From the NCBI GenBank assembly GCA_964369685.1, contig CAYJFB010000004.1, positions 62,001 through 126,000 of the forward strand: a DNA stretch of 64,000 nt, in the 5' to 3' direction. This DNA is from Avidesulfovibrio sp964369685. GTDB taxonomy: Bacteria > Desulfobacterota > Desulfovibrionia > Desulfovibrionales > Desulfovibrionaceae. Shown here in pieces: positions 9,195-16,990 of this stretch (positions are counted from its first letter, which is position 1; every line of letters starts with the position of its first letter). Below the pieces are notes generated by a model that saw only the letters and a list, made by a program, of their open reading frames with translations, made no database searches and had not been told where the DNA came from. A program made the translations under genes and the position numbers.

Positions 9195-9758
9195 GTGGAA
9201 AACGTGTTTGTCAAAAATAAACAAGCCCTTGTCGATGCTTGGATTCGTGATATTTTTGCACTGTATCCTTTTGAAACCGTTGGTTTCATGCGAACTCAAA
9301 AGGATCAATTTGCCAATCCGACAGGACATGCCACTGCTCTTGCTTGTGAAAAACTCTATGACATTATTGCCGGCACTGCCGATGTAGAAGACGCGCATTT
9401 ACGCACGGCTCTGGCAGAGTTGATGCGTATTCGTGCGGTTCAAGAAGATGATCCTGCGCGCGCTGTGGCTGCATTGTTTCTTATTAAACCTTTAATGCGT
9501 AAAAAAATGTTGACAGAAGCTCTGACATGTGGCGCGTTGGACGCATATCTTGATGCCGAGTCGCGTGTAGACAGTCTGGTTCTGTTGGCCTTTAATATGT
9601 ACAATGCGGATAAAGAAACCGTTTTTTCAACAAGAATTTCAGAGATAAAAAGACGTTATGTGCAAATGGAGCGTTGGGTTGTGCGACATGGCGGTATGGT
9701 TGCTTTTGATGACACAACAGACAGCATGACACCTGTAACAGACTCGTCTGTCAAATAG
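9195..9758 (+). CDS. RsbRD N-terminal-domain-like protein upstream of dsrMKJOP
   Basis: 187-residue cytoplasmic, mostly helical protein. A GTG start at 9195 follows AAGGAG (9183-9188). The N-terminal stretch (LVDAWIRDIFALYPFETVGF, then RTQKDQFANPTGHATALACE) resembles the RsbRD N-terminal domain, a helical sensor-type domain first named from RsbR-like stressosome proteins but also found alone. From memory, stand-alone proteins of this kind often sit next to dsrM in Desulfovibrio-type genomes, which fits the position here. There is no STAS domain at the C-terminus, so a classical anti-sigma pathway role is unlikely. The function is unknown; a link to the Dsr complex is inference from context. 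Confidence 0.7.
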   Translation: MENVFVKNKQALVDAWIRDIFALYPFETVGFMRTQKDQFANPTGHATALACEKLYDIIAGTADVEDAHLRTALAELMRIRAVQEDDPARAVAALFLIKPLMRKKMLTEALTCGALDAYLDAESRVDSLVLLAFNMYNADKETVFSTRISEIKRRYVQMERWVVRHGGMVAFDDTTDSMTPVTDSSVK

Positions 9759-9969
9759 CATATCGTTTGAAGCGAATGTATTGTTTGTTTGCCGTGAAAA
9801 AACTGTTTGTTGTGAAGATGTTGTCTGTCAAAAAAAGACACTCAAAAAAATTTGTATATGACGTATCTCATGACGATTATGTTGTGTTTATGTGGTGCGA
9901 AAAATACACTTGCCTTGCTTAAGTTATAGAAAACACCCTTGTTTTACTGTTTTTTTTGTATGAGAAATG

Positions 9970-10062
9970 CCCCAAGCGACTTGAAAGCGTGGCACGAGTA
10001 CGGTGCGTAGCACCGAAACGTGCCACGGGAATCAAGGGGGTTTGGGGGGGATTATCCCCCCC
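9970..10062. promoter_or_regulatory. Nested palindromic element upstream of dsrM
   Basis: Three nested perfect helices: CTTGA/TCAAG (9980-9984 with 10032-10036), CGTGGCAC/GTGCCACG (9988-9995 with 10020-10027) and CGGTGC/GCACCG (10001-10006 with 10010-10015, loop GTA). An optional outer helix CCCCAA/TTGGGG (9970-9975 with 10042-10047) competes with a separate G7-ATTAT-C7 hairpin (10044-10062). An A/G-rich tract runs from 10063 to about 10100, and dsrM starts at 10146. It could be a structured 5' leader, a terminator for the upstream gene or a dispersed palindromic repeat. The sequence does not decide between these. Confidence 0.6.
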
Positions 10063-10145
10063 AAAGAAAAGAAAAGAAAAACAAAAAAAGAAAAAACAGC
10101 TTGCTTTGGCAAGCTGATAACCTTAAACACCCGGAGAGGTAGGGA

Positions 10146-11189
10146 ATGATAGTTTCACTTGTGGCAGCCCTGCTGATCGGCTGTGTCGCTTGGTTTGGCG
10201 CACAGTCCGGTTTCCAGACGGTGCTCGGTATGGCGCTTCCGCTTGTAGCAGTGGCAGTGTTCATCGGCGGCATTATCTGGCGGGTCGTGTATTGGGCCAA
10301 GTCTCCCGTTCCTTTTGCCATCCCCACCACGGGGGGACAGCAAAGATCTTTAGACTGGATTCGCCCTGCACGACTGGACACACCCACCACTACTATGGGG
10401 GTTGTGGGTCGAATGCTTTTGGAAGTGTTGCTTTTTCGCTCGCTGTTTCGCAACACCGAAGCCGAAGTCAACGCTAAAGACATGCGGATCACGTATTTCT
10501 CATCAAAATGGTTGTGGTTGTTTGCATTACTTTTCCACTACAGCTTTTTAGTGACCTTTATCAGACATTTTCGCTTCTTTGTTGAGCCTATTCCGATCTG
10601 TTTGCAATGGTTGGAATTTTTCGACGGCATTCTGCAAGTCGGAACACCCCACTTTTATTTGACAAACGCGGCGTTAATGGTTGGCTTGTTGTTCCTTTTG
10701 GGACGTCGTTTGGTGAACGCCAAAGTGCGCTACATTTCACTTGCCAATGATTACTTTCCGTTGTTTGTGTTGCTTGGTTTGGTTGGTTCGGGCATTTGTA
10801 TGCGCTACATTGAAAAAGTTGATGTGGCTCAAGCCAAGGTATATATTATGGGGCTTGTACAATTTACACCGCAATCCCCGGAAGGACTCGGCCCCATATT
10901 TTTTGTCCACTTGGCCTTTTTGAGTACCTTGTTGATCATTTTCCCGTTCAGCAAGCTGATGCATTTTATGGGTGTTTTCCTGTCTCCGACAAGAAATCTG
11001 CCCTGTAATACGCGTGAAGTGCGCCACGTCAACCCTTGGAACAAGCCGACCGTCTTCCATACGTACGAAGCTTACGAAGACGACTTCCGCGAACCCATGG
11101 CTGAGGCAGGCTTGCCCTTGGATATCAGCCTTGAAGAAGCCGAAGCACGCAAGACCGCAAAACCTGCCGTCACGGCTGACGCCCAGTAA
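10146..11189 (+). CDS. dsrM: DsrM, cytochrome b subunit of the Dsr membrane complex
   Basis: 347-residue NarI-like membrane cytochrome b, first gene of dsrMKJOP. It is thought to take electrons from menaquinol and pass them to DsrK for reduction of the DsrC trisulfide. About six hydrophobic helices are visible. Likely haem-ligand histidines lie in LFHYSFLVTFIRHFRFF and in FFVHLAFLSTL with KLMHFMGVF. A loop of about 60 polar residues lies between helices 2 and 3. The C-terminal tail (SLEEAEARKTAKPAVTADAQ) is hydrophilic. An ATG at 10146 follows GGAGAGG. dsrK starts 9 bases after its stop. Confidence 0.95.
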   Translation: MIVSLVAALLIGCVAWFGAQSGFQTVLGMALPLVAVAVFIGGIIWRVVYWAKSPVPFAIPTTGGQQRSLDWIRPARLDTPTTTMGVVGRMLLEVLLFRSLFRNTEAEVNAKDMRITYFSSKWLWLFALLFHYSFLVTFIRHFRFFVEPIPICLQWLEFFDGILQVGTPHFYLTNAALMVGLLFLLGRRLVNAKVRYISLANDYFPLFVLLGLVGSGICMRYIEKVDVAQAKVYIMGLVQFTPQSPEGLGPIFFVHLAFLSTLLIIFPFSKLMHFMGVFLSPTRNLPCNTREVRHVNPWNKPTVFHTYEAYEDDFREPMAEAGLPLDISLEEAEARKTAKPAVTADAQ

Positions 11190-11198
11190 GGAGCTCCC

Positions 11199-12896
11199 AT
11201 GGCCAAACTGCCTAAACCCGAAGAGCTGATGGCGGCTCGTGAAGCCTTTCCCGATGCGGATTGGATGAACACCAAGCCACAATTTGCCAGCGGCAATTTC
11301 TGTTATCCCGCCAAAACAGACATCATGGAACGTTTGCACATGCCAAATCCCCATGATTGGCGTCCTGATGAAGAAGATTGGCACCTTCCCGATAACTGGG
11401 AAACCATCATTTATGAAGGACTCAAAGAACGACTCGAAAAACACCGTTCTTTGAAAGTCTTTATGGATACCTGTGTGCGTTGCGGTGCCTGTGCCGACAA
11501 GTGCCACTTCTTCCTCGGTACAAATGATCCCAAAAACATGCCCGTGTTGCGTGCCGAACTCTTGCGTTCGGTTTATCGCAAAGACTTTACCCTTGCAGGC
11601 AAACTGCTCGGTAAAGTTGTCGGTGCGCGTTCTTTGGACAAAACAATCATCAAAGAATGGTTCTATTACGCGTATCAATGTACGGAATGTCGGCGTTGTT
11701 CGTTGTTCTGTCCTTATGGGATTGATACGGCAGAAATCACCGCTATTCTGCGTGAACTTTTGTATGAATTGGGTCTTGGAATCAACTGGGTGATGGAGCC
11801 TGTCTCCAACTGTAACCGCACAGGCAATCACCTTGGTATTCAACCCCACGCCTTTAAAGAAATTGTTGAATTTCTCTGTGACGACATTGAAGACATCACA
11901 GGTATTCGCATCAATCCTCCCTTCAATGAAAGAGGGCACGAAGTGCTCTTTATCACGCCGTCGGGTGACGTGTTTGCTGACCCCGGTATTTATACGTTCA
12001 TGGGCTACCTCATGTTGTTCCATGAAATCGGCTTGGATTATACCTTGTCAACCTATGCTTCTGAAGGCGGAAACTTCGGTTCTTTTGTGTCCTTCGATAT
12101 GGCAAAAAAACTCAATGCCAAAATGTACGCCGAAGCCGACCGCTTGGGTGCCAAATGGATTCTTGGCGGTGAGTGTGGTCATATGTGGCGTGTGGTCAAT
12201 CAATATATGGCGACCTACAACGGCCCGACGCCCGAACACATGATCACGCCCGTGTCGCCCATTACAGGCACGGTCTTTAAAAACGCGGCAGCAAGCAAAA
12301 TGGTGCATATCACCGAATTTACCGCCGACTTGATCAAACACAATAAACTGAATCTGCGTCCTGAACGTAACAACCATATCATCACCACCTACCACGATTC
12401 TTGTAACCCCGCACGCGCCATGGGTTTGCTTGAGGAACCTCGCGAAGTGCTCAAGGCCGTGTGTAATAACTTTGTGGAAATGCCTGTCAATACCACGCGC
12501 GAGCAAACCTTCTGTTGCGGTTCCGGTTCAGGCTTGAATACTGAAGAAATCATGGAATTGCGTTTGCGTGCAGGCATGCCGCGTGGCAACGCCCTGCGTT
12601 ATGTGCAACAGCAACATGATGTCAATTGGATGAGCTGCATTTGTGCGCTCGACCGCGCGACGTTACCGCCTGTTGCCGATTATTGGGCTCCCGGTGTCAC
12701 CGTCAGCGGCTTGCATGAGCTTGTGGCCAACGCCTTGGTCATGAAAGGTGAAATTCCAAGAACTCTGGACTTGCGCCAAGAAGATTTGGAATATCCCGAT
12801 CCCGAACCGGAAGACAATGATGACGCTGAAGACGATACTGTCACGACTGCCGACGCCTCCGCTGCTGAAGCAAACACCGAGAAGGAGGACGTGTAG
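11199..12896 (+). CDS. dsrK: DsrK, HdrD-like iron-sulfur catalytic subunit
   Basis: 565-residue cytoplasmic iron-sulfur protein related to heterodisulfide reductase HdrD, believed to reduce the DsrC trisulfide. Two ferredoxin-type cluster motifs appear near residues 92-105 (CVRCGACADKC) and 160-175 (CTECRRCSLFCPYG). The C-terminal half has CCG-domain motifs: GGECGHMWR, YHDSCNPARAMG and the paired cysteines of FCCGSGSGLN, which bind the special cubane cluster. An acidic low-complexity tail of about 35 residues ends the protein. dsrJ follows two bases downstream behind AAGGAGGA. Confidence 0.96.
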   Translation: MAKLPKPEELMAAREAFPDADWMNTKPQFASGNFCYPAKTDIMERLHMPNPHDWRPDEEDWHLPDNWETIIYEGLKERLEKHRSLKVFMDTCVRCGACADKCHFFLGTNDPKNMPVLRAELLRSVYRKDFTLAGKLLGKVVGARSLDKTIIKEWFYYAYQCTECRRCSLFCPYGIDTAEITAILRELLYELGLGINWVMEPVSNCNRTGNHLGIQPHAFKEIVEFLCDDIEDITGIRINPPFNERGHEVLFITPSGDVFADPGIYTFMGYLMLFHEIGLDYTLSTYASEGGNFGSFVSFDMAKKLNAKMYAEADRLGAKWILGGECGHMWRVVNQYMATYNGPTPEHMITPVSPITGTVFKNAAASKMVHITEFTADLIKHNKLNLRPERNNHIITTYHDSCNPARAMGLLEEPREVLKAVCNNFVEMPVNTTREQTFCCGSGSGLNTEEIMELRLRAGMPRGNALRYVQQQHDVNWMSCICALDRATLPPVADYWAPGVTVSGLHELVANALVMKGEIPRTLDLRQEDLEYPDPEPEDNDDAEDDTVTTADASAAEANTEKEDV

Positions 12897-12898
12897 TC

Positions 12899-13288
12899 AT
12901 GTTGTATAATGCAAAATACATCATTCCCGGCCTTCTGGTGGCGGTCATTGCGTTTACCGCACCGTTTTGGCTCAATATTGGTTCTGAAGCGTATGAATAT
13001 CCACAAGTGGCTTTGCCGCAAGGTGCACAAGGTGAAGCGTGTATCGAACCTGTCGAGTGGATGCGTGCCGAGCACATGACCTTGTTGAACACATGGCGTG
13101 ATGAAGCCGTACGCCTCGATAAACGTGTCTATGTCGCGTCTGACGGCAAAAAGTGGGAAGTCAGCTTGCAAAACACCTGTATGGCTTGCCACGCCAATAA
13201 GGTTGAGTTTTGTGACAAATGCCACGACAGCAACAACGTTGAACCGTATTGTTGGACCTGCCATGTGCCGCCGAAGGGGAACAACTGA
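12899..13288 (+). CDS. dsrJ: DsrJ, triheme cytochrome c
   Basis: 129-residue periplasmic, membrane-anchored cytochrome. An uncleaved N-terminal hydrophobic helix (about residues 7-25) is followed by three CxxCH haem sites: CMACH, CDKCH and CWTCH. A further Cys in GEACIEP (about residue 46) matches the family's unusual proposed Cys distal haem ligand. The stop overlaps the dsrO start by one base. Confidence 0.95.
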   Translation: MLYNAKYIIPGLLVAVIAFTAPFWLNIGSEAYEYPQVALPQGAQGEACIEPVEWMRAEHMTLLNTWRDEAVRLDKRVYVASDGKKWEVSLQNTCMACHANKVEFCDKCHDSNNVEPYCWTCHVPPKGNN

Positions 13289-14091
13289 TGAAAAACAGCA
13301 GAAGAGAATTTCTCAAAGTAGCAGGCCTTTCTGCTTTTGCTTTGGGCTCGGCAAGCGCTCTGAACCTTGTAGCCGATGCCAACGCCGCGACAGCTAAGGG
13401 GATGAAACCCGATGTTGTGGGCTCTTACGAGGTCAGCCCCAAAGAGCTGACCGCCAAACGCTGGGCCATGGTGATTGATACACGGCGTTTTACCACAGGT
13501 AAAGACTTTGAAAAAGTGATTCAGGCATGTCATACAGAACACAACGTTCCAGACATTCCAAATAAATTACAGGAAGTGAAATGGCTCTGGAAAGATTCCT
13601 TTGCCCACACCTTCCCCGATGAATCACATGATTTGTTGCCGATAAGTTTTACGGAAGGACGATTCCTGTTGTTGTGCAACCATTGCGAAAATCCGCCCTG
13701 TACGCGCGTGTGTCCGACCGGAGCGACGTTCCGTCAAGAAGACGGCATTGTGGTTATGGATCCACACCGTTGCATTGGTTGTCGTTTTTGTATGGCGGGT
13801 TGCCCTTATGGTTCGCGCAGTTTCAATTTCCGTGATCCCAAGCCCTTTATTGCCAACGAAGATCCGCGCTATCCTTCACGGACACGCGGTGTTGTCGAAA
13901 AGTGTACGTTTTGTCCGGAACGTTTGGCACAAGGCAAAATGCCTGCGTGCGTGGAAGCTTCGGAAGGTGCCATTTTGTTTGGCGATCTGACCGATCCCAA
14001 ATCTTCCGTGCGCCGCGCTCTTGCCGACCATTATTCCATTCGTCGTAAATCCAGCTTGGGCACAGGCCCCGGCGTCTATTACATCATCTAG
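13288..14091 (+). CDS. dsrO: DsrO, Tat-exported periplasmic ferredoxin-like subunit
   Basis: 267-residue periplasmic iron-sulfur protein. The ATG at 13288 gives a twin-arginine signal (NSRREFLKVAG) followed by a hydrophobic stretch ending at ANAA; a longer in-frame extension upstream overlaps dsrJ and would bury this signal. Cysteine motifs for several [4Fe-4S] clusters are visible: CNHCENPPCTRVCPTGATF, CIGCRFCMAGCPYG and CTFCPERL. The protein is related to the electron-transfer subunits of molybdopterin oxidoreductases (NrfC/PsrB type). It should relay electrons between DsrJ and the quinone-reactive DsrP. Confidence 0.95.
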   Translation: MKNSRREFLKVAGLSAFALGSASALNLVADANAATAKGMKPDVVGSYEVSPKELTAKRWAMVIDTRRFTTGKDFEKVIQACHTEHNVPDIPNKLQEVKWLWKDSFAHTFPDESHDLLPISFTEGRFLLLCNHCENPPCTRVCPTGATFRQEDGIVVMDPHRCIGCRFCMAGCPYGSRSFNFRDPKPFIANEDPRYPSRTRGVVEKCTFCPERLAQGKMPACVEASEGAILFGDLTDPKSSVRRALADHYSIRRKSSLGTGPGVYYII

Positions 14092-14100
14092 GGGACAGCC

Positions 14101-15273
14101 ATGCTTGAACTCACTCTCAAGGGCAAGCCGCGTTTCTATCTCTGGCTGGCCTTCCTTGCAGCCCTGATTGGGCTTGGGACTGTAGTCTATATCTTTCAGG
14201 TTACACTCGGCTTGCAAATCACAGGTTTGAGCCGTGACGTGTCTTGGGGATTTTATATCTCACAGTTTACCTATTTTGTCGGGGTGGCAGCTTCGGCCGT
14301 TATGTTGGTGTTGCCTGCCTATTTCCACCATTATGAAAAATTTAAGCGCGTGATTATCTTTGGCGAATTCATGGCCGTGGGCTCTGTCGTCATGTGTATG
14401 TTGTTTATTGTTGTCGACTTGGGACAACCACAACGTATTTTGAACGTGCTTTTACACCCCACACCCAATTCAGTCATGTTTTGGGACATGATGGTCTTAA
14501 ACGGTTATCTCTTCCTTAACCTGATTATCGGTTGGGTGACGCTTGAAGCCGAACGCCATGGCATTAAACCGCCGTCTTGGGTGAAACCTTTGGTGTATCT
14601 TTCGATCATCTGGGCGTTTTCAATCCACACGGTTACGGCGTTTCTTTATGCAGGGCTTCCCGGACGCCACTATTGGCTGACTGCCATTATGGCTGCGCGT
14701 TTCTTGGTTTCGGCATTTTGTTCGGGACCGGCTATTTTGCTTCTCTTACTCATGGTTGTGCGTAAGTTGACCAAGTTTGAACCGGGGCAAGAAGCCATCA
14801 AAACGCTGAGTACCATCATTACCTATGCCATGTGTGCCAACGTGTTTTTCTATGGGCTTGAACTCTTCACCGCGTTTTATAGCGGTATGCCCGGTCACCA
14901 ACATCCGATCGTTTACCTCTTTATGGGGCACGACGGTTATGTGTGGGTGAACTCGTGGATGTGGACGGCGGCTGTCTTTGCCTTGCTCTCTTTGGCTTTA
15001 CTTATTCCACCCAAGTTGCGCTACAATCAAACGTTGCTCCCTTGGGCGTTGATTATGCTGGTTATTGCTTCTTGGATTGATAAAGGTCTTGGATTGCTTG
15101 TCGGCGGCTTTGCTCCGACACCTTTCGAAACGTATACCGACTACGCGCCAAGTGTACCCGAAATCCTCGTGGGACTCGGTATTTACGGTATCGGTGCCTT
15201 AATCATTTCTGTGCTTTGGAAAATGGCTATTGAAGTCAAAAAAGAAGCCGGTACTTTTGAACTGAAATCATAA
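14101..15273 (+). CDS. dsrP: DsrP, NrfD/PsrC-type integral membrane subunit
   Basis: 390-residue quinone-interacting membrane protein with about ten hydrophobic helices, as expected for the NrfD/PsrC family. Visible segments include WGFYISQFTYFVGVAASAVM and a long run of helices with few charges. It is the last gene of the operon, nine bases after dsrO, and a terminator follows. With DsrO and DsrJ it forms the periplasm-facing quinone module of the complex. Confidence 0.95.
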   Translation: MLELTLKGKPRFYLWLAFLAALIGLGTVVYIFQVTLGLQITGLSRDVSWGFYISQFTYFVGVAASAVMLVLPAYFHHYEKFKRVIIFGEFMAVGSVVMCMLFIVVDLGQPQRILNVLLHPTPNSVMFWDMMVLNGYLFLNLIIGWVTLEAERHGIKPPSWVKPLVYLSIIWAFSIHTVTAFLYAGLPGRHYWLTAIMAARFLVSAFCSGPAILLLLLMVVRKLTKFEPGQEAIKTLSTIITYAMCANVFFYGLELFTAFYSGMPGHQHPIVYLFMGHDGYVWVNSWMWTAAVFALLSLALLIPPKLRYNQTLLPWALIMLVIASWIDKGLGLLVGGFAPTPFETYTDYAPSVPEILVGLGIYGIGALIISVLWKMAIEVKKEAGTFELKS

Positions 15274-15283
15274 ATGTAAATGA

Positions 15284-15320
15284 CTTTTTTCTGGGGGAGC
15301 CAAGCTTCCCCAGAAAAAAG
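15284..15320. terminator. Bidirectional terminator between dsrP and rapZ
   Basis: Perfect 13-bp stem (15284-15296 with 15308-15320) ending in A6/T6 tracts, so it can serve both the dsr operon on plus and rapZ on minus. Confidence 0.9.
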
Positions 15321-15328
15321 AGCAAACA

Positions 15329-16213
15329 TTACGTTTCTGTATTGGCGAGAGTCATATGGCGGTGTTCCAGTAGAGTAGGGTAGCCATGCTGTTTTAATCT
15401 TTTTACAAGTTCTTGTGTGAGAGCAACAGAACGGTGTCGGCCTCCTGTACAGCCAAGCGCTATCGATACGCGGTATCGTCCTTCAGCTTCCATATGTGGC
15501 AGTACAAAAAGTAAAAAAGCTGTGAGTTGTTCTAGAAAATCAGCAACTATCGAATGATTAAACAAAAAATCGTAAACAGGTTTATCTTTTCCCGATAACG
15601 GCCGCAAGCCTTCTGTAAAATGTGGATTGGGTAAAAAGCGCAGATCAAAAATCATATCGGCTTCATGCGGTGTACCATATTTAAATCCAAAAGATATGAG
15701 ATTCACTTGTAAAAGATGTCCTGAAGCAGGCGTCGATGCCCATCGTCGTTGGATATCACGCCGTAGATCATGAATTGAGTAGTGACTTGTATCAATAATG
15801 ACATCAGCACGACGACGAACCTCTGCCAGCATCTGTATTTCAGTATTGACCGCTTTTTCAAGGCTCAGCGCTTGTCTTTCAAGAGGATGCGGACGGCGAG
15901 TTGTGGCATAGCGTCTTAGGATAACTTCTTTTTCTGCTTGAAGAAAAAGAAGCTGCGGTTGAATGCCGATATCTTGCAGTATTTGTGTGATTGTTTGAAG
16001 CTCTGTGACAAAATGCTTACAGCGTTGATCGACCCCCAAAGCTAACTGTTTATATGATGACATCGTGGGATCACACAACATACGAATCATTTCAGGAAGC
16101 ATAGCCAGAGGAACACCGTCAGCAGTAAACATTCGTAAATCTTCAAAAACATGCAAGGCGGTACTTTTTCCGGCTCCGGATTGGCCTACAAGCAGGATAC
16201 ATGTTGTTTGCAT
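15329..16213 (-). CDS. rapZ: RapZ/YvcJ-family RNase adapter protein
   Basis: 294-residue nucleotide-binding protein of the RapZ (YvcJ) family. In E. coli RapZ guides RNase E to the GlmZ small RNA and so controls amino-sugar synthesis; the role outside gammaproteobacteria is less clear. The Walker A motif is GQSGAGKST at residues 10-18 from this start. The C-terminal family signatures are FGFKYGTPHEADMIFDLRFL, PNPHF and GCTGGRHRSV. A longer frame to 16327 exists, but an ATG at 16213 gives the usual family length. It lies downstream of rpoN and hpf on the same strand, but a strong palindrome separates it from hpf. Confidence 0.92.
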   Translation of the reverse strand: MQTTCILLVGQSGAGKSTALHVFEDLRMFTADGVPLAMLPEMIRMLCDPTMSSYKQLALGVDQRCKHFVTELQTITQILQDIGIQPQLLFLQAEKEVILRRYATTRRPHPLERQALSLEKAVNTEIQMLAEVRRRADVIIDTSHYSIHDLRRDIQRRWASTPASGHLLQVNLISFGFKYGTPHEADMIFDLRFLPNPHFTEGLRPLSGKDKPVYDFLFNHSIVADFLEQLTAFLLFVLPHMEAEGRYRVSIALGCTGGRHRSVALTQELVKRLKQHGYPTLLEHRHMTLANTET

Positions 16214-16313
16214 AAGACACCGTATTCCTGAGTGTTTCCTTTTACATGAGGTAATGATTTTTGCATACAAATCATTACATAGAAAAAAGCCTAGTAACTG
16301 TGTAATGTTATAT

Positions 16314-16360
16314 AAAAAGGAAAACACAAGAAGGATTTGCTTTCGAGTGTTTTCCTTTTT
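16314..16360. terminator. Palindromic terminator between hpf and rapZ
   Basis: A perfect 14-bp inverted repeat, AAAAAGGAAAACAC (16314-16327) with its complement at 16347-16360, and a 19-base loop. The ends supply T-runs on either strand. It may partly uncouple rapZ from rpoN-hpf. Confidence 0.75.
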
Positions 16361-16413
16361 TTTTGGTCATGTATGTGGATTATAAAAAGGTATCCCCAAC
16401 ATGTAATACTATG

Positions 16414-16956
16414 TTAAACAACAGGGTCAATCAGACCGTAGTCGCCTGTTTTTCGTCTGTAAATAACATTGATGCGTTCGTTTTCGGCATTACGAAATAC
16501 AATAAAGTCATAATCCCGAGCATCAAGTTGGAGGGCGGCTTCATCAGGAAACATGGGTTTTGATGAATAATGGGCATCGCCGCGATCAACAATGGCCGGA
16601 TCTTCCGGTTCTGAGGGTTCAAATTTAAAAACATCTATCTCTGCGGGAATATGGCTTTTGCGCCATTGATCACGGTTTTTTGAAATGAATTTTTTAATTT
16701 GTCCGGAGAGTTTATCTGTAACCAAATCAATGCTGGCATACATGTCTTCGGATTGCTCTTCGGCGCTTAAGTTTACGCCTTCACCGGAGAGTTGTATTTC
16801 AATACGTTGTCTGAATTTATCGACAAGCATGACAACTTGTGCATCCAAGGACGAATTTTTTCCAAAAAAACGTCCCAATTTTTCCATACGCCGACGGGCA
16901 TATTTACGCAGGTGTTCAGAGGGTTCAAAGTTTTTAAAAGTAAAAGAAATATGCAT
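16414..16956 (-). CDS. hpf: Long-form ribosome hibernation promoting factor
   Basis: 180-residue long-form HPF, which inactivates and dimerises 70S ribosomes in starvation. The N-terminal S30AE/YfiA domain spans about residues 1-105 (ISFTFKNFEPSEHLRKYARR, basic helices). The C-terminal dimerisation domain (about 125-180) has KPMFPDEAALQLDARDYDF, FRNAENERINVIYRRKTG and YGLIDP. Only 34 bases separate it from rpoN, so the two are likely cotranscribed; this order is widespread in Proteobacteria. Confidence 0.94.
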   Translation of the reverse strand: MHISFTFKNFEPSEHLRKYARRRMEKLGRFFGKNSSLDAQVVMLVDKFRQRIEIQLSGEGVNLSAEEQSEDMYASIDLVTDKLSGQIKKFISKNRDQWRKSHIPAEIDVFKFEPSEPEDPAIVDRGDAHYSSKPMFPDEAALQLDARDYDFIVFRNAENERINVIYRRKTGDYGLIDPVV

Positions 16957-16990
16957 ACACGCCTCCTTGTTTTTCCTGAAAGCTCAAGAC

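Noticed and set aside
9990..10008. TGGCACGAGTACGGTGC as a sigma-54 -24/-12 promoter for dsrM
   Set aside because: The GG and GC elements are 12 bases apart instead of the required 10, and the bases are fully explained by the nested palindrome.
10737..12023. Long minus-strand frame of 428 codons opposite dsrM and dsrK
   Set aside because: It is the antisense shadow of two well-identified genes, with no domain and no ribosome site.
13249..13287. N-terminal extension of dsrO
   Set aside because: It overlaps the haem-binding end of dsrJ and would put 13 residues ahead of an otherwise normal twin-arginine signal.
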